Shown in pieces: positions 19,425 through 27,494 of a stretch of 64,000 nucleotides of DNA. The position numbers were made by a program, and so were the translations under genes. Location: NCBI RefSeq assembly GCF_905220975.1, contig NZ_CAJNBK010000001.1:186001-250000 (forward strand). Direction: 5' to 3'. Numbering within the stretch: the first letter of the stretch is position 1; each line of letters begins with the position of its first letter. The DNA is from Paraburkholderia haematera (lineage in GTDB: Bacteria; Pseudomonadota; Gammaproteobacteria; Burkholderiales; Burkholderiaceae). The notes under the pieces were generated by a model, which was given only the letters and a program-made list of their open reading frames with translations, made no database searches and was not told the origin of the DNA.

Positions 19425-21377
19425 TCAATGTTCGACCGCGTGGGTGGAAGCGTCCGCATTCGCGACGTCTTGCCGAACCTTGCGGGCGGCGATCCTTGCC
19501 GCAGCGCTTTCGATACGGGCGGCACGGGCCGCCTGTTCGGTCTGCGCGGATGGCGCCGTGTCCGCTGGCGCGGCCGCCTTGGCGGGCGCCGCATCTGGCA
19601 TGACGCGCGACCGGTCGGTGCTGGGCGCCGCGGCCTGCGGGTCCGCCTGCGGCAACGCTGTTGCAACGGGCCCGGTGGGCGGTTGCGGCGCCGGTGCGGG
19701 CGAGGGCAGCGGTGCCGGTGGGCTCACCGAAGCCGGAGCCGGCATCGGCGAAGCGGCCGGAGCAGCGCCGGCAGGCGCGGCACGCATTTTCGGGTGACGG
19801 CCTTCCATGTTGCCGGTCGCGTAGACGTCGGCCTCGTTCGCTTGTGAGAAGCTGTCCGTAGGCAGCGGGAGGTCGGCGGTTTGCAGCGGCTTGACGAGAT
19901 GCGGCGTGATAATGAACACCAGTTCCGTCAGGTCCTGCTGGAACGACGTGCTGCGCGCCAGCGCGCCGAGCACCGGCACTTCGCCGATGCCGGGTATGGC
20001 TTTCAGCGCCCCGGTCACGTTGCTCTTCATGAGCCCGCCGATCACAAAGGACTCGCCGTCGCTTATCTGGACCATCGTCGATGCACGGCGCGTCGTGATG
20101 AGCGGCAGAATCGACACGCCGCTCACGTTGGTTGCGCTGAGCGTGATGCCGGTCGGCGACAGATCGGACACTTCAGGTGCGACCTTGAGGTTGATGCGGC
20201 CATTGGTCAGCACGGTCGGCGTGAACTTCAGGCCGACGCCGAACTCCTCTTCCTGCAGCGTGATGGTCGTGGCGCCCGTGCTGCTGCTCTGCGGCACCGG
20301 AATGAAGATCTTGCCGCCGGCGAGGAAGGTGGCCTCCTGGCCGCTGATCGCCACCAGATTCGGCTCGGCGAGGATCTTGACTAGGTCGTCCGTCTTCTGC
20401 GCATCGATCGCGAAGTTGAGCGGACGGTTGTTCGCCTTGCTACCCGCGATGAGGCTCGTGACGCCGGCCAGCAGATTGCTTACGAGCGCGCCACTCCATG
20501 AGCCGAAACCGCCCTGAATGTTGAGCGACGCACCCATCTGGTTGATGAGCGTCTTCGACACCTCGGCCACCTTGACTTCGAGCATCACCTGTTGCGGCGC
20601 ATCGACCGTCATCATGTTGATCACGTCGGCTGCCTTGCTGGTGCTCGAACTCTGCTGGTTCACGTTGGGCCCGCTGCCGAGGGTGCCGGACCCGCTCTGC
20701 GATTGCTGGGTGGGCTGGGCACTCGCATAGGCCCTGGCGATCTCCAGGGCCTGCTGGGCAGACGGTGAACTCGACACGTGACCCCCGAGTACCAGGTTGC
20801 CCGCGGCGGTCGATACGCGGATGCCGCGCTCGTTGGGCAACAGTTGCCCAAGCGATTGCTGCAAGCCGTTGGCGTCGATGTTGACGATCACGTCGATGAT
20901 CTGGCATCCACCGCTGCGTCCCTGAACGATCATGTTGGTCGTGCCGACCGCCATGCCCACGAGGTAAAGCGTGCGCGGCGACACCAGCGTGGCTTGCACG
21001 ATCGTTGGATTGCCGAGCGTGCGGTTGCGTGCCGGTTCGGCGAGCGGCAGGAGTGTCGACTTGCCAACCGGCACGACGACGCTGGTCTGCTCGTGGATCT
21101 CGCCGGTACAGTTCGGGCCGCGCAGCGGCGCGGAAGCGCTGCCTGCCCCGCCGGCTGGCATCGGTGCCATGCTGACCAGCATCGGCGTTGGCGCGCGGCC
21201 TACCGGCAGCGGTGCATTCGGCCGGGCCTTCGCGAGCGCGGGGCCCTCGACCGCTTCCTGCGCTGCGCCGCTTTGTGCGACAAGCAATCCGGTGCACAAC
21301 GCCGAGGCGAGTACGACGCCGCTCAGCGAGCGGCTACGCATCGCACCACCGGTTGAGAACCTCAGTTTCGTTTTCAT
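19425..21377 (-). CDS. rcpA: Tad secretin RcpA/CpaC, outer-membrane pore
   Basis: 650 aa from ATG 21377 with AGGAAA just upstream; the frame is open to 21491 without reason to start there. Signal peptide (SLSGVVLASALCTGLLVAQSGAAQ) then a pilus-assembly N-domain (TSVVVPVGKSTLLPL, LVGMAVGTTNMIVQGRSGGC), a BON-like segment and the secretin core from about residue 270 to 510 (VMLEVKVAEVSKTLINQMGAS; VPVPQSSSTGA; ELVFIITPHLVKPL). After the secretin core there is an extra tail of about 120 residues very rich in Pro and Ala, then charged. It forms the outer-membrane channel for the Flp pilus. Confidence 0.93.
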   Translation of the reverse strand: MKTKLRFSTGGAMRSRSLSGVVLASALCTGLLVAQSGAAQEAVEGPALAKARPNAPLPVGRAPTPMLVSMAPMPAGGAGSASAPLRGPNCTGEIHEQTSVVVPVGKSTLLPLAEPARNRTLGNPTIVQATLVSPRTLYLVGMAVGTTNMIVQGRSGGCQIIDVIVNIDANGLQQSLGQLLPNERGIRVSTAAGNLVLGGHVSSSPSAQQALEIARAYASAQPTQQSQSGSGTLGSGPNVNQQSSSTSKAADVINMMTVDAPQQVMLEVKVAEVSKTLINQMGASLNIQGGFGSWSGALVSNLLAGVTSLIAGSKANNRPLNFAIDAQKTDDLVKILAEPNLVAISGQEATFLAGGKIFIPVPQSSSTGATTITLQEEEFGVGLKFTPTVLTNGRINLKVAPEVSDLSPTGITLSATNVSGVSILPLITTRRASTMVQISDGESFVIGGLMKSNVTGALKAIPGIGEVPVLGALARSTSFQQDLTELVFIITPHLVKPLQTADLPLPTDSFSQANEADVYATGNMEGRHPKMRAAPAGAAPAASPMPAPASVSPPAPLPSPAPAPQPPTGPVATALPQADPQAAAPSTDRSRVMPDAAPAKAAAPADTAPSAQTEQAARAARIESAAARIAARKVRQDVANADASTHAVEH

Positions 21378-21481
21378 TTTCCTGCCCCCGTTTCTCGACA
21401 TCGGTCGATCGAGACTTCCGTTATTTGCCTTGGTGGTGCCAGTTGCGGCGGCTCGTCTTCGCCGATACCGCCGCATCCGGC

Positions 21482-22318
21482 CTAGAAACATTCGACACTG
21501 CCCAGCACGCCCGAGAGCACGCCGACGCAGTCTCGCTTCGCCGCTGGTCGTGCGGCGTAGTGCACGCGCGCCGGACGTGCGGGTAACGCTGCCGGTGCCG
21601 AGGCCGGTGCGGCGACAGGCGTGCCGAGCAGCGTGAACTTCGTGGCGCCGCCGGTCGGCAGCGTGGCCTTGTCAACCTGGTTGCGCAGCACCAGCGACAA
21701 CGTGCCGACGCTGCGCGCGAGGTCGAGTTTTTCCGCCTGGTCAGGCGTGACTTCGAGCGTGACCGCGTTGACAACCTTTGGCGCCGTGTCGTCGCGATTG
21801 ACCTGCTGGGCCACCGCGAGCACCAGGATCTTTTCCAGCACGATCTTGGAGATGCTTTGTTGAGCGTCGCTCTTGCCTGGCTCCTGCGTGTTCACGATGA
21901 CGTCGACGTAGTTGCCCGGCAGCGCGAAGCCTGCAACGCCGACCACGTCGTTGACACGAACCGTGATGGCGCGGTTGCCTTCGCCTATGACAGCGGAGAG
22001 GCCGCCTTTGGTGCCGACCGGTGCGAGCTTCGACTCGATCACGGGCTCGCCGCGTCCGAGACTTGTACGCACCACACGGCCCTCGAGCGTTTTAGGATCG
22101 GTGAATGCACCGGGCGGCACACTTCCCGTCGGCCAGTTGACGGTGCGGATCAGGCTGGCGTTGAGCGGCTCGCCGAGACTGACGTCGCCCGCTGCGACGG
22201 CGATCGGCGTGACCGCATTCGACGAGGTCTGGATCAGCCATCGTGAAGCAAAAACCACGGCGGCCAGACCGGCCAGCATGGCGACGGCCAGCATGACTAA
22301 AGCGCGACTGTTTTTCAT
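21482..22318 (-). CDS. cpaB: Tad pilus assembly protein CpaB/RcpC
   Basis: 278 aa from ATG 22318, AGGAGT upstream. N-terminal membrane helix (LVMLAVAMLAGLAAVVFAS), then a SAF/antifreeze-like beta domain (TPIAVAAGDVSLGEPLNASLIRTVNWP; GRVVRTSLGRGEPVIESKLAP) and an RcpC domain (AVIGEGNRAITVRVNDVVGVAGF; YVDVIVNT). CpaB is a periplasmic protein that works with the secretin. Its C-terminus here carries an Ala/Pro-rich stretch. It directly precedes the secretin gene in the operon. Confidence 0.94.
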   Translation of the reverse strand: MKNSRALVMLAVAMLAGLAAVVFASRWLIQTSSNAVTPIAVAAGDVSLGEPLNASLIRTVNWPTGSVPPGAFTDPKTLEGRVVRTSLGRGEPVIESKLAPVGTKGGLSAVIGEGNRAITVRVNDVVGVAGFALPGNYVDVIVNTQEPGKSDAQQSISKIVLEKILVLAVAQQVNRDDTAPKVVNAVTLEVTPDQAEKLDLARSVGTLSLVLRNQVDKATLPTGGATKFTLLGTPVAAPASAPAALPARPARVHYAARPAAKRDCVGVLSGVLGSVECF

Positions 22319-22355
22319 GGTGATACTCCTGCGTAGGTCGTTGGACACTTACCGG

Positions 22356-23753
22356 TCAACCGGCGGCCAACTGTTGGCCCGGCCGGTCGGCCGTAGGTGG
22401 GTAGGTACTGTCGTGGTCCATCGCGGTGCCGAAATAGCTGTGCCATGCTTCGCGCAGTCCTTCCCCCGTCACTTCGCGCGCCGTGCCGCGGTAGTGCGCC
22501 GTGGCGGCGACCAGATTGAGCAGATCGCCTGGATAGCAGGCCAGGAACGGTTTGCCGCTTGGGAGATGCAGGTTGTGAAGCAGGTAATCGAATGAGGTTT
22601 GCACGGCCGTGAGCTTGAGCGCGGCACAGCGCGCGTTGAAGACCGCGCGATAGTCGTCGACCGATAAGGGGCCGACGTACAGCTTCGAGCCGAGCCGGCG
22701 CAGGAATGCGTCGTCGAATTGGGCCGGAGCGAGATTGGACGAGAACACCGGCCACACGTCGAACGGCGCAATGAAGCGCGAGCCGGATTGCAGCGTGAAC
22801 TGATCGACACCCCGATCGAGCGGCATCAACCAGCGGTTGAGCAGGTCGTGCGGCGCGATACGCTGGCGCCCAAGATCGTCGACGATATACAGACCCATGT
22901 TCGCTTTCATGTGCGGCGGCGCCTGGTAGAAACCGGCCGTGGCGTCATAGCGCAGGTCGAGCGATTCGAGCGTCAGTTCGCCGCCGGAGATCACCACGGG
23001 GCGGGAGCACATGCGCCAGCGCCGGTCGCTCGCCTGCGCCTGATTCTGCTCGGGTGCATCGCGATGCACGAGCGTGTCGTAAAGCTGCACGATTTCGCCG
23101 CCGACGTAGAGTGCATAGGGAATCGGCACGTTGCCGCGCAGCAGCAGTCCGAGCCGCTCGGCGAGAAACGTCTTGCCGCTGCCGGCGAGGCCGTGCAGCA
23201 TCAAAGGCCGTCCGGCATTGAGCGATGCCGCGGCTGCATCGAGCAGCGCGTGGTCGATAACCACGTCGTGGAATGCCGCACTGACGTCGCTCTGCGTGAT
23301 GCGGACCCAGCGAATCGAGTGTTCGCGCACACTTGCCGCATAGCTGTCGAACGCGACGGGGGCAGGGCCGCAATATCTGCAGCGCGTCATTTCGTCTTGT
23401 GCGAGATTGCGGCCGCTGTCCGTGAGACGAAGCTGCACGTCGATGTCATGCGTGCCACGGTGGGTGATCTCGACCAGGTGCTCGCGCACGAGAAATGCCA
23501 GCACGTCGTCGAGTACGCCCACCGACAGCTTGTGCCGCTCGGCGAGATCCGCGAAATTCGACTTGCCGTGCAGCAGGACGGACTTGAGTACGAGACGCGT
23601 CACGAACTCCTGCGGCAGGCCGGTTTCCGCGAGCGTGCGCGGCGCACGCAGCGACACGGTGGATTCCTCCGCATGACGGCCGTACGACGGTTCAGGTTCC
23701 GGGAGGTGCGTAACCTGCGCGACACTTCCGCTTTCATGGCTCTGCTGGTTCAT
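22356..23753 (-). CDS. AAA+ ATPase with N-terminal winged-helix-like region, tad-associated
   Basis: 465 aa from ATG 23753 with GGAGA upstream; the frame is open to 24350 but that part overlaps the prepilin peptidase gene. Residues about 25-110 look like a winged helix (LVLKSVLLHGKSNFADLAERH). A CRYCGP pair sits near 121-126. The AAA+ core has HGLAGSGKTFLAERL (Walker A, about 184-198), LYIVDDLGRQ (Walker B, with Asp-Asp rather than Asp-Glu), VFSSNL (sensor 1) and DDAFLRRLGSKLY (arginine-finger region). It is neither TadA nor TadZ and I do not know its role; position between CpaA and CpaB suggests regulation or remodelling of pilus components. Soluble, no signal peptide. Confidence 0.82.
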   Translation of the reverse strand: MNQQSHESGSVAQVTHLPEPEPSYGRHAEESTVSLRAPRTLAETGLPQEFVTRLVLKSVLLHGKSNFADLAERHKLSVGVLDDVLAFLVREHLVEITHRGTHDIDVQLRLTDSGRNLAQDEMTRCRYCGPAPVAFDSYAASVREHSIRWVRITQSDVSAAFHDVVIDHALLDAAAASLNAGRPLMLHGLAGSGKTFLAERLGLLLRGNVPIPYALYVGGEIVQLYDTLVHRDAPEQNQAQASDRRWRMCSRPVVISGGELTLESLDLRYDATAGFYQAPPHMKANMGLYIVDDLGRQRIAPHDLLNRWLMPLDRGVDQFTLQSGSRFIAPFDVWPVFSSNLAPAQFDDAFLRRLGSKLYVGPLSVDDYRAVFNARCAALKLTAVQTSFDYLLHNLHLPSGKPFLACYPGDLLNLVAATAHYRGTAREVTGEGLREAWHSYFGTAMDHDSTYPPTADRPGQQLAAG

Positions 23754-23842
23754 CGCTCTTTTCTCCAGCGCCGGATTGCGACCGGCATCACAGGCTGTAC
23801 GGCTCTGGCTGCCCATGCGGGCGGCAGCCCCGGATTCTTCGG

Positions 23843-24379
23843 CTAGGCAGCCGACGCGAACAACACTCCTAATGTCCCGACGGCAATGGCGACGCCGTAA
23901 GGCAGTGATCCAACCGATTCGATCTGCTGGTAGTGAGGATTCCCGGCCATCTGTTGTCCAGGGCGCCACGCGCTGCCAACGATGCACCAGAGATTCACGA
24001 GCAATTGCCTCGTGCGACGGTGACGCAAGATGACGTACAGCGACCAGACCCCGCCTGCGACAAACGTTGCCAGGGCGATACGGACGGTCATCGCCGGTCC
24101 GACCCAGGCGCCGATCGTCAGCAGCAGCTTCACGTCGCCGGCGGCCATGCCCCGCAACAGATAGAAGGGCAGCAACACCGCGAAACCGGTCAGGGCGCCT
24201 GCGAGCCAATCCGCACTGCCGGCCAGCGGGCCGTTTAGCCAGACCTGCACGACAAGCGCAGCGGCGAGGCCGATCGCGATGATCCGGTTTGGAATTCGCC
24301 GGCAAGTGAGATCCGTGCTGGCTGTCACGATGGCCAGCGCGATCACGCATGCAGGAATAGGTTGTGGGGGCAGAAACAT
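23843..24379 (-). CDS. tadV: Prepilin peptidase TadV/CpaA (A24 aspartic protease)
   Basis: 178 aa from ATG 24379; the open frame extends to 24415 without a ribosome site. A polytopic membrane protein with the two catalytic Asp motifs of A24 peptidases: TDLTCRRIPN near residue 25 and GDVKLL near residue 81. It cleaves and matures the Flp pilin and the TadE/TadF pseudopilins. It follows the flp genes, as usual in Tad loci, and overlaps nothing; the small gap to the third flp-like gene is 28 bp. Confidence 0.92.
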   Translation of the reverse strand: MFLPPQPIPACVIALAIVTASTDLTCRRIPNRIIAIGLAAALVVQVWLNGPLAGSADWLAGALTGFAVLLPFYLLRGMAAGDVKLLLTIGAWVGPAMTVRIALATFVAGGVWSLYVILRHRRTRQLLVNLWCIVGSAWRPGQQMAGNPHYQQIESVGSLPYGVAIAVGTLGVLFASAA

Positions 24380-24407
24380 GGCGTGTCTCGATCCGGTTCG
24401 TCTACAT

Positions 24408-24593
24408 TTATCCACGCGCGGTCGCGATTCTGGTCGCGATGCGCTGATGGAGATTGCCCGCGGAGCTGCCTGGCGTTGCGACCGCGCCGAGGATCGTCAC
24501 GGCAATGGGCGACCCGATCAGCGGGTACTCGATCGACGTGACACCGCCGTCGTCCCGCAACAACTGATTTGCAACGTCGCTCCATGCGTACAT
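24408..24593 (-). CDS. Divergent Flp-like pilin, third copy
   Basis: 61 aa with a good ribosome site (GGGAGA) before ATG 24593. The processing region DDGGVTSIEYPLIGSPIAVT keeps the Gly and the GxxxxEY arrangement of Flp prepilins, but the hydrophobic helix has Pro residues (EYPLIGSPIAV) where true pilins have EYGLIAALIAV, and the tail is basic (RIATRIATARG) instead of ending in a short polar tail. It looks like a decayed or minor pilin. Third of three flp-type genes in tandem. Confidence 0.7.
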   Translation of the reverse strand: MYAWSDVANQLLRDDGGVTSIEYPLIGSPIAVTILGAVATPGSSAGNLHQRIATRIATARG

Positions 24594-24702
24594 GGCTATC
24601 TCCCGAATTGGCTCGTCGTCGGTTCCGCTCGACGGTGAAACACGTCATGGTCCTTGGGAAGACGGGAGAGACGGAGAACCGATCACCCGTCAAATCCCGT
24701 CT

Positions 24703-24921
24703 CTACAGTTCACTTGAGATGGTGTTGAACACCGCGTTCAGATCTGTCCCGACTAGCGCTACGGCAACGATGATGGTCACCGCAATAAGTGCCGCGATAA
24801 GGCCGTACTCGATGGCCGTCACGCCTTGTTCGTCCAGCACGAAACGTTTGGTACGGGCTGCGTCAATCCAGAGGAATTGAAGCGGCGCGACGGGTCGTGC
24901 TGCTTCTCTCATCGCATTCAT
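24703..24921 (-). CDS. flp: Flp pilin paralogue, second copy
   Basis: 72 aa, AGGAG before ATG 24921. Class IVb prepilin: a long leader of about 32 residues ending in LDEQG, cleavage before VTAIEYGLIAALIAVTIIVAVALVG, then NAVFNTISSEL. The leader is longer than that of the first copy. TadV should process it. A weak stem (AGAGACGG at 24667-24674 with CCGTCTCT at 24697-24704) overlaps the stop codon. Confidence 0.93.
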   Translation of the reverse strand: MNAMREAARPVAPLQFLWIDAARTKRFVLDEQGVTAIEYGLIAALIAVTIIVAVALVGTDLNAVFNTISSEL

Positions 24922-25017
24922 AGGTCGCTCCTGTCTTGGTTAGGGAGTGCTGCTTGAATCGAAGACCCGGCGGAGACGGACAATTCAACGGCTGGTCATC
25001 GTCCGTCAGCGCGCCGC

Positions 25018-25188
25018 TTACAGGTCACTCGCGATCGTGGTAAAGAGCGTACTCAGCTTTGAGCCAACGGCCGTTACGGCGACGATAATGGCGACGGCGA
25101 TCAGGGATGCGATCAGTCCGTATTCGATGGCGGTCACACCATCTTCGTCACGAACGAAACGCTTAGCTTGGGCGATGATGTTTTGCAT
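25018..25188 (-). CDS. flp: Flp major pilin, first copy
   Basis: 56 aa, short enough to be missed by simple ORF calls. ATG at 25186-25188 (minus), preceded by AAAGGAG; stop TAA at 25018-25020. The protein starts MQNIIAQAKRFVRDEDG with cleavage expected before VTAIEYGLIASLIAVAIIVA, then a short polar tail SKLSTLFTTIASDL. This is the canonical Flp length and sequence, and as the first gene of the cluster it is likely the major fibre subunit. A candidate sigma-54 promoter lies about 90 bp upstream. Confidence 0.93.
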   Translation of the reverse strand: MQNIIAQAKRFVRDEDGVTAIEYGLIASLIAVAIIVAVTAVGSKLSTLFTTIASDL

Positions 25189-26261
25189 GGCAAACTCCTT
25201 TGGATAGCTAATTAAAAACCCTTGGCCCGAATTGGCTGAGGGGAGGTACTGCTGGGCACTGCAGAAAAAAAGGGCGCTGAGACTAGGCCAACCGTGTTGG
25301 AATGCAAGCTAATGCGTGCAAGCCGATCGGGTTGAAAGAGTCACTGCGAGAAAACGGGCCGCAGAGCACGTGCAAGGCGAATTGCCGGGCGGATGGTCTG
25401 TGGAGATCATTGTCTGTGCGATGGCACACGCAGCGAATGATCGATGTGATTGCTGCCGGGAACGCGAAGCCGGTGTCGCTATGGCGACGGTGGGGCCGTC
25501 GTTTTGTTTGATCGGTCTTCATTGTCGTGGTCCTCGCCTTCTGTTGCTCGTTATTGGCTTCCGGCCGAAGCCGGAGCCCGCTAGTCAGTCGGCGACTACC
25601 CGCTATTCTCTTTCCATCCGCGCTGTCTTTAATGATCGCAGCTGCGTAGGTGGAGAAACATCCCCGTGGTTGACGCCAGTCGCACTTCAGGCTCTCCCTC
25701 GTCCCTGCTACCCGAATCGTGCTGGTCGTCTCGTCATCGACTTCCGCGCCCTTTCCTTCGCAAGCTCTGGGCCAGCTTCCCCAAATGCCAGGAAATACGG
25801 CGCTGAGCCCGATTTGGCTGTCGCCCGATTCCACTCCCGGCGCACAGGGTGTTTCTAATCTGCGACGATTTCGGACCCCAATGCGCCAGGCGCGAAATCC
25901 CGGAGAGGTCCGCCGTTCGGCGCGCTGCGGAAAATGTCTCGCGATTTACCCTGGTTCGGCTCGGACGCCGGCATCGATCAGATCGGCATCCTTTCCGCGG
26001 GCTCGCCAGTCCAAATCGTTTCAATGTTGAAACGCGACTCCTCCGGGACGCTAAAAAACGCGTCGGATTTGTGCGGTGACGCGTGCTGCTGACGGGTGCC
26101 GCCGTCGGTTAGGAAAACGATGGCTTGAAAGTCAGAATATTTCCTACAACAATGAATCGACCACAAGCGCGCGATGATCCTTTCGTTCGCTTAGGAATGG
26201 AAACAAAAAATCAGATAGACCGGATGAGAAAAATATCCGGCTTTCGTGCGAGGCGGGGATC
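25189..26261. other. Long divergent intergenic region tad / glycosyltransferase operon
   Basis: 1,073 bp with no convincing gene on either strand; the overlapping open frames here are short, Arg/Ser-rich and mutually inconsistent. It should hold promoters for flp and for the GT87 operon. The leader of the latter contains a small hairpin, CCGGAT (26220-26225) with ATCCGG (26235-26240), about 20 bp before the start at 26262. AT content is raised at 26120-26240, fitting a promoter. Confidence 0.5.
25276..25291 (-). promoter_or_regulatory. Candidate sigma-54 promoter upstream of flp
   Basis: On the minus strand TTGGCCTAGTCTCAGC has the required GG-N10-GC spacing of a -24/-12 promoter (TTGGC matches at -24, but the -12 part CAGC matches poorly against TTGC). 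It points towards the first flp gene 88 bp away. Supported mainly by the sigma-54 activator at the other end of the cluster. Confidence 0.35.
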
Positions 26262-27494
26262 ATGTACTTTTCGGATCGGGGTGCGCTCGGCGCCGAACGT
26301 TGCATCCATAACTGGCTGACACGCGAACGCGTGCTGCTGTACAGCTGCGCGATGCTCGTGCTTTGCGCCATCCTGCTGGCGGCATGGGGGTGGACTAGCA
26401 GCGGTTTCATGGCAACGGACGTCTCCCGACCCGGCGTCGACTTTTCAGTATTCTGGACTGCGTCGCACATGATGCTGAACGGTTCACCGGCCGCGGTCTA
26501 CGACTATCCGACGTTTGCACGGGCCGAAGCGGAGCTCTTTGGGGCGCACGGTTTTTTGCCGTGGCTCTATCCGCCCACACTGCTGCTGCTCGTTGCACCG
26601 CTTTCCTTATTGCCGTACGCGATCTGCTATCTGCTGTTCGTGTGCGTCGGCGCCTGGCTGTTTGCGGCCGGCACGCAGGGCGTTGCCGGTTTCGCTGCTC
26701 ACTTTCGACGCCCGCAATTTGCCGCCCTCGTCGTGCTTGCGTATCCAGGCGTCTTTGCTGCAGCAGTCGTTGGGCAGAATGCGTTGATTACCGCCGCGCT
26801 GATGGCGTTCGCGGTTCGCTGGACCGAGCGGCATCCTGTACGCGCGGGCATCTGCATCGGTTTGCTGGCAATCAAACCGCAATTAGCCGTGTTATTTCCA
26901 GTTGTGCTGATCGCAGCGCGTGCGTGGAAAACCATGTGGGCCGCAGCAATCAGTGCTGCGGGGTTTGTTGGAATCAGTGTGCTCGTGTGCGGCACACAGT
27001 CGCTCCGCGCATTTATGGTCGGCACTAGCATGGCGCGAGAATTGGTGCTCGAGAATCGCGCGCTGTACTGGCCTTCTTCTCCGACGCCGTTTGCCGCGCT
27101 GCGTCTCGCGGATGCGTCTGCCGTCATGGCTTATGCCGTACAGGCCAGTGTCGCATTGATCGCTGCTGCGGCCGCGTGCTATGTATGGCGACGCACAGAC
27201 GATTTGCGGATGCGTGCCGCGGTGATTGCGGTGGCCACGCTGCTCGCGAATCCTTACGTATGGTTCTACGAACTGACCTGGCTCGGTGTTGCGCTCGTCT
27301 GTCTTGCTGCGTGCGGGTTTGAAAAGGGCTGGCGGCGCGGCGAGCAGGCCGTTCTGGTACTTGCGTGGCTGCTGCCGGTACATGAATTCTTCAATCGCGT
27401 GACTCACTTGCCGCAAATCGGACCGGTCGTGTTGCTGCTTGTTCTGCTCGTTATCGTGCGGCGCACGCGGCTCGATGTGCAGGAGGCGGCATGA
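26262..27494 (+). CDS. GT87 family (DUF2029) polyprenyl-dependent glycosyltransferase, copy 1
   Basis: 410 aa, polytopic with about ten hydrophobic helices. Characteristic GT87 features: an early acidic motif GVDFSVFWTASHMML (Asp and polar residues in the first periplasmic loop), FLPWLYPPTLLLLVAPLSLL and AGICIGLLAIKPQLAVLFP. GT87 enzymes transfer mannose or related sugars from polyprenyl-phosphate donors on the outer face of the membrane. It starts at ATG 26262 after GCGGGGA. Its stop overlaps the start of a second, related copy (ATGA). Confidence 0.87.
   Translation: MYFSDRGALGAERCIHNWLTRERVLLYSCAMLVLCAILLAAWGWTSSGFMATDVSRPGVDFSVFWTASHMMLNGSPAAVYDYPTFARAEAELFGAHGFLPWLYPPTLLLLVAPLSLLPYAICYLLFVCVGAWLFAAGTQGVAGFAAHFRRPQFAALVVLAYPGVFAAAVVGQNALITAALMAFAVRWTERHPVRAGICIGLLAIKPQLAVLFPVVLIAARAWKTMWAAAISAAGFVGISVLVCGTQSLRAFMVGTSMARELVLENRALYWPSSPTPFAALRLADASAVMAYAVQASVALIAAAAACYVWRRTDDLRMRAAVIAVATLLANPYVWFYELTWLGVALVCLAACGFEKGWRRGEQAVLVLAWLLPVHEFFNRVTHLPQIGPVVLLLVLLVIVRRTRLDVQEAA

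Noticed and set aside
25283..25834. 183-codon open frame in the long intergenic region
   Set aside because: No recognisable start signal, composition not coding-like, and overlapping frames on the other strand are equally long.
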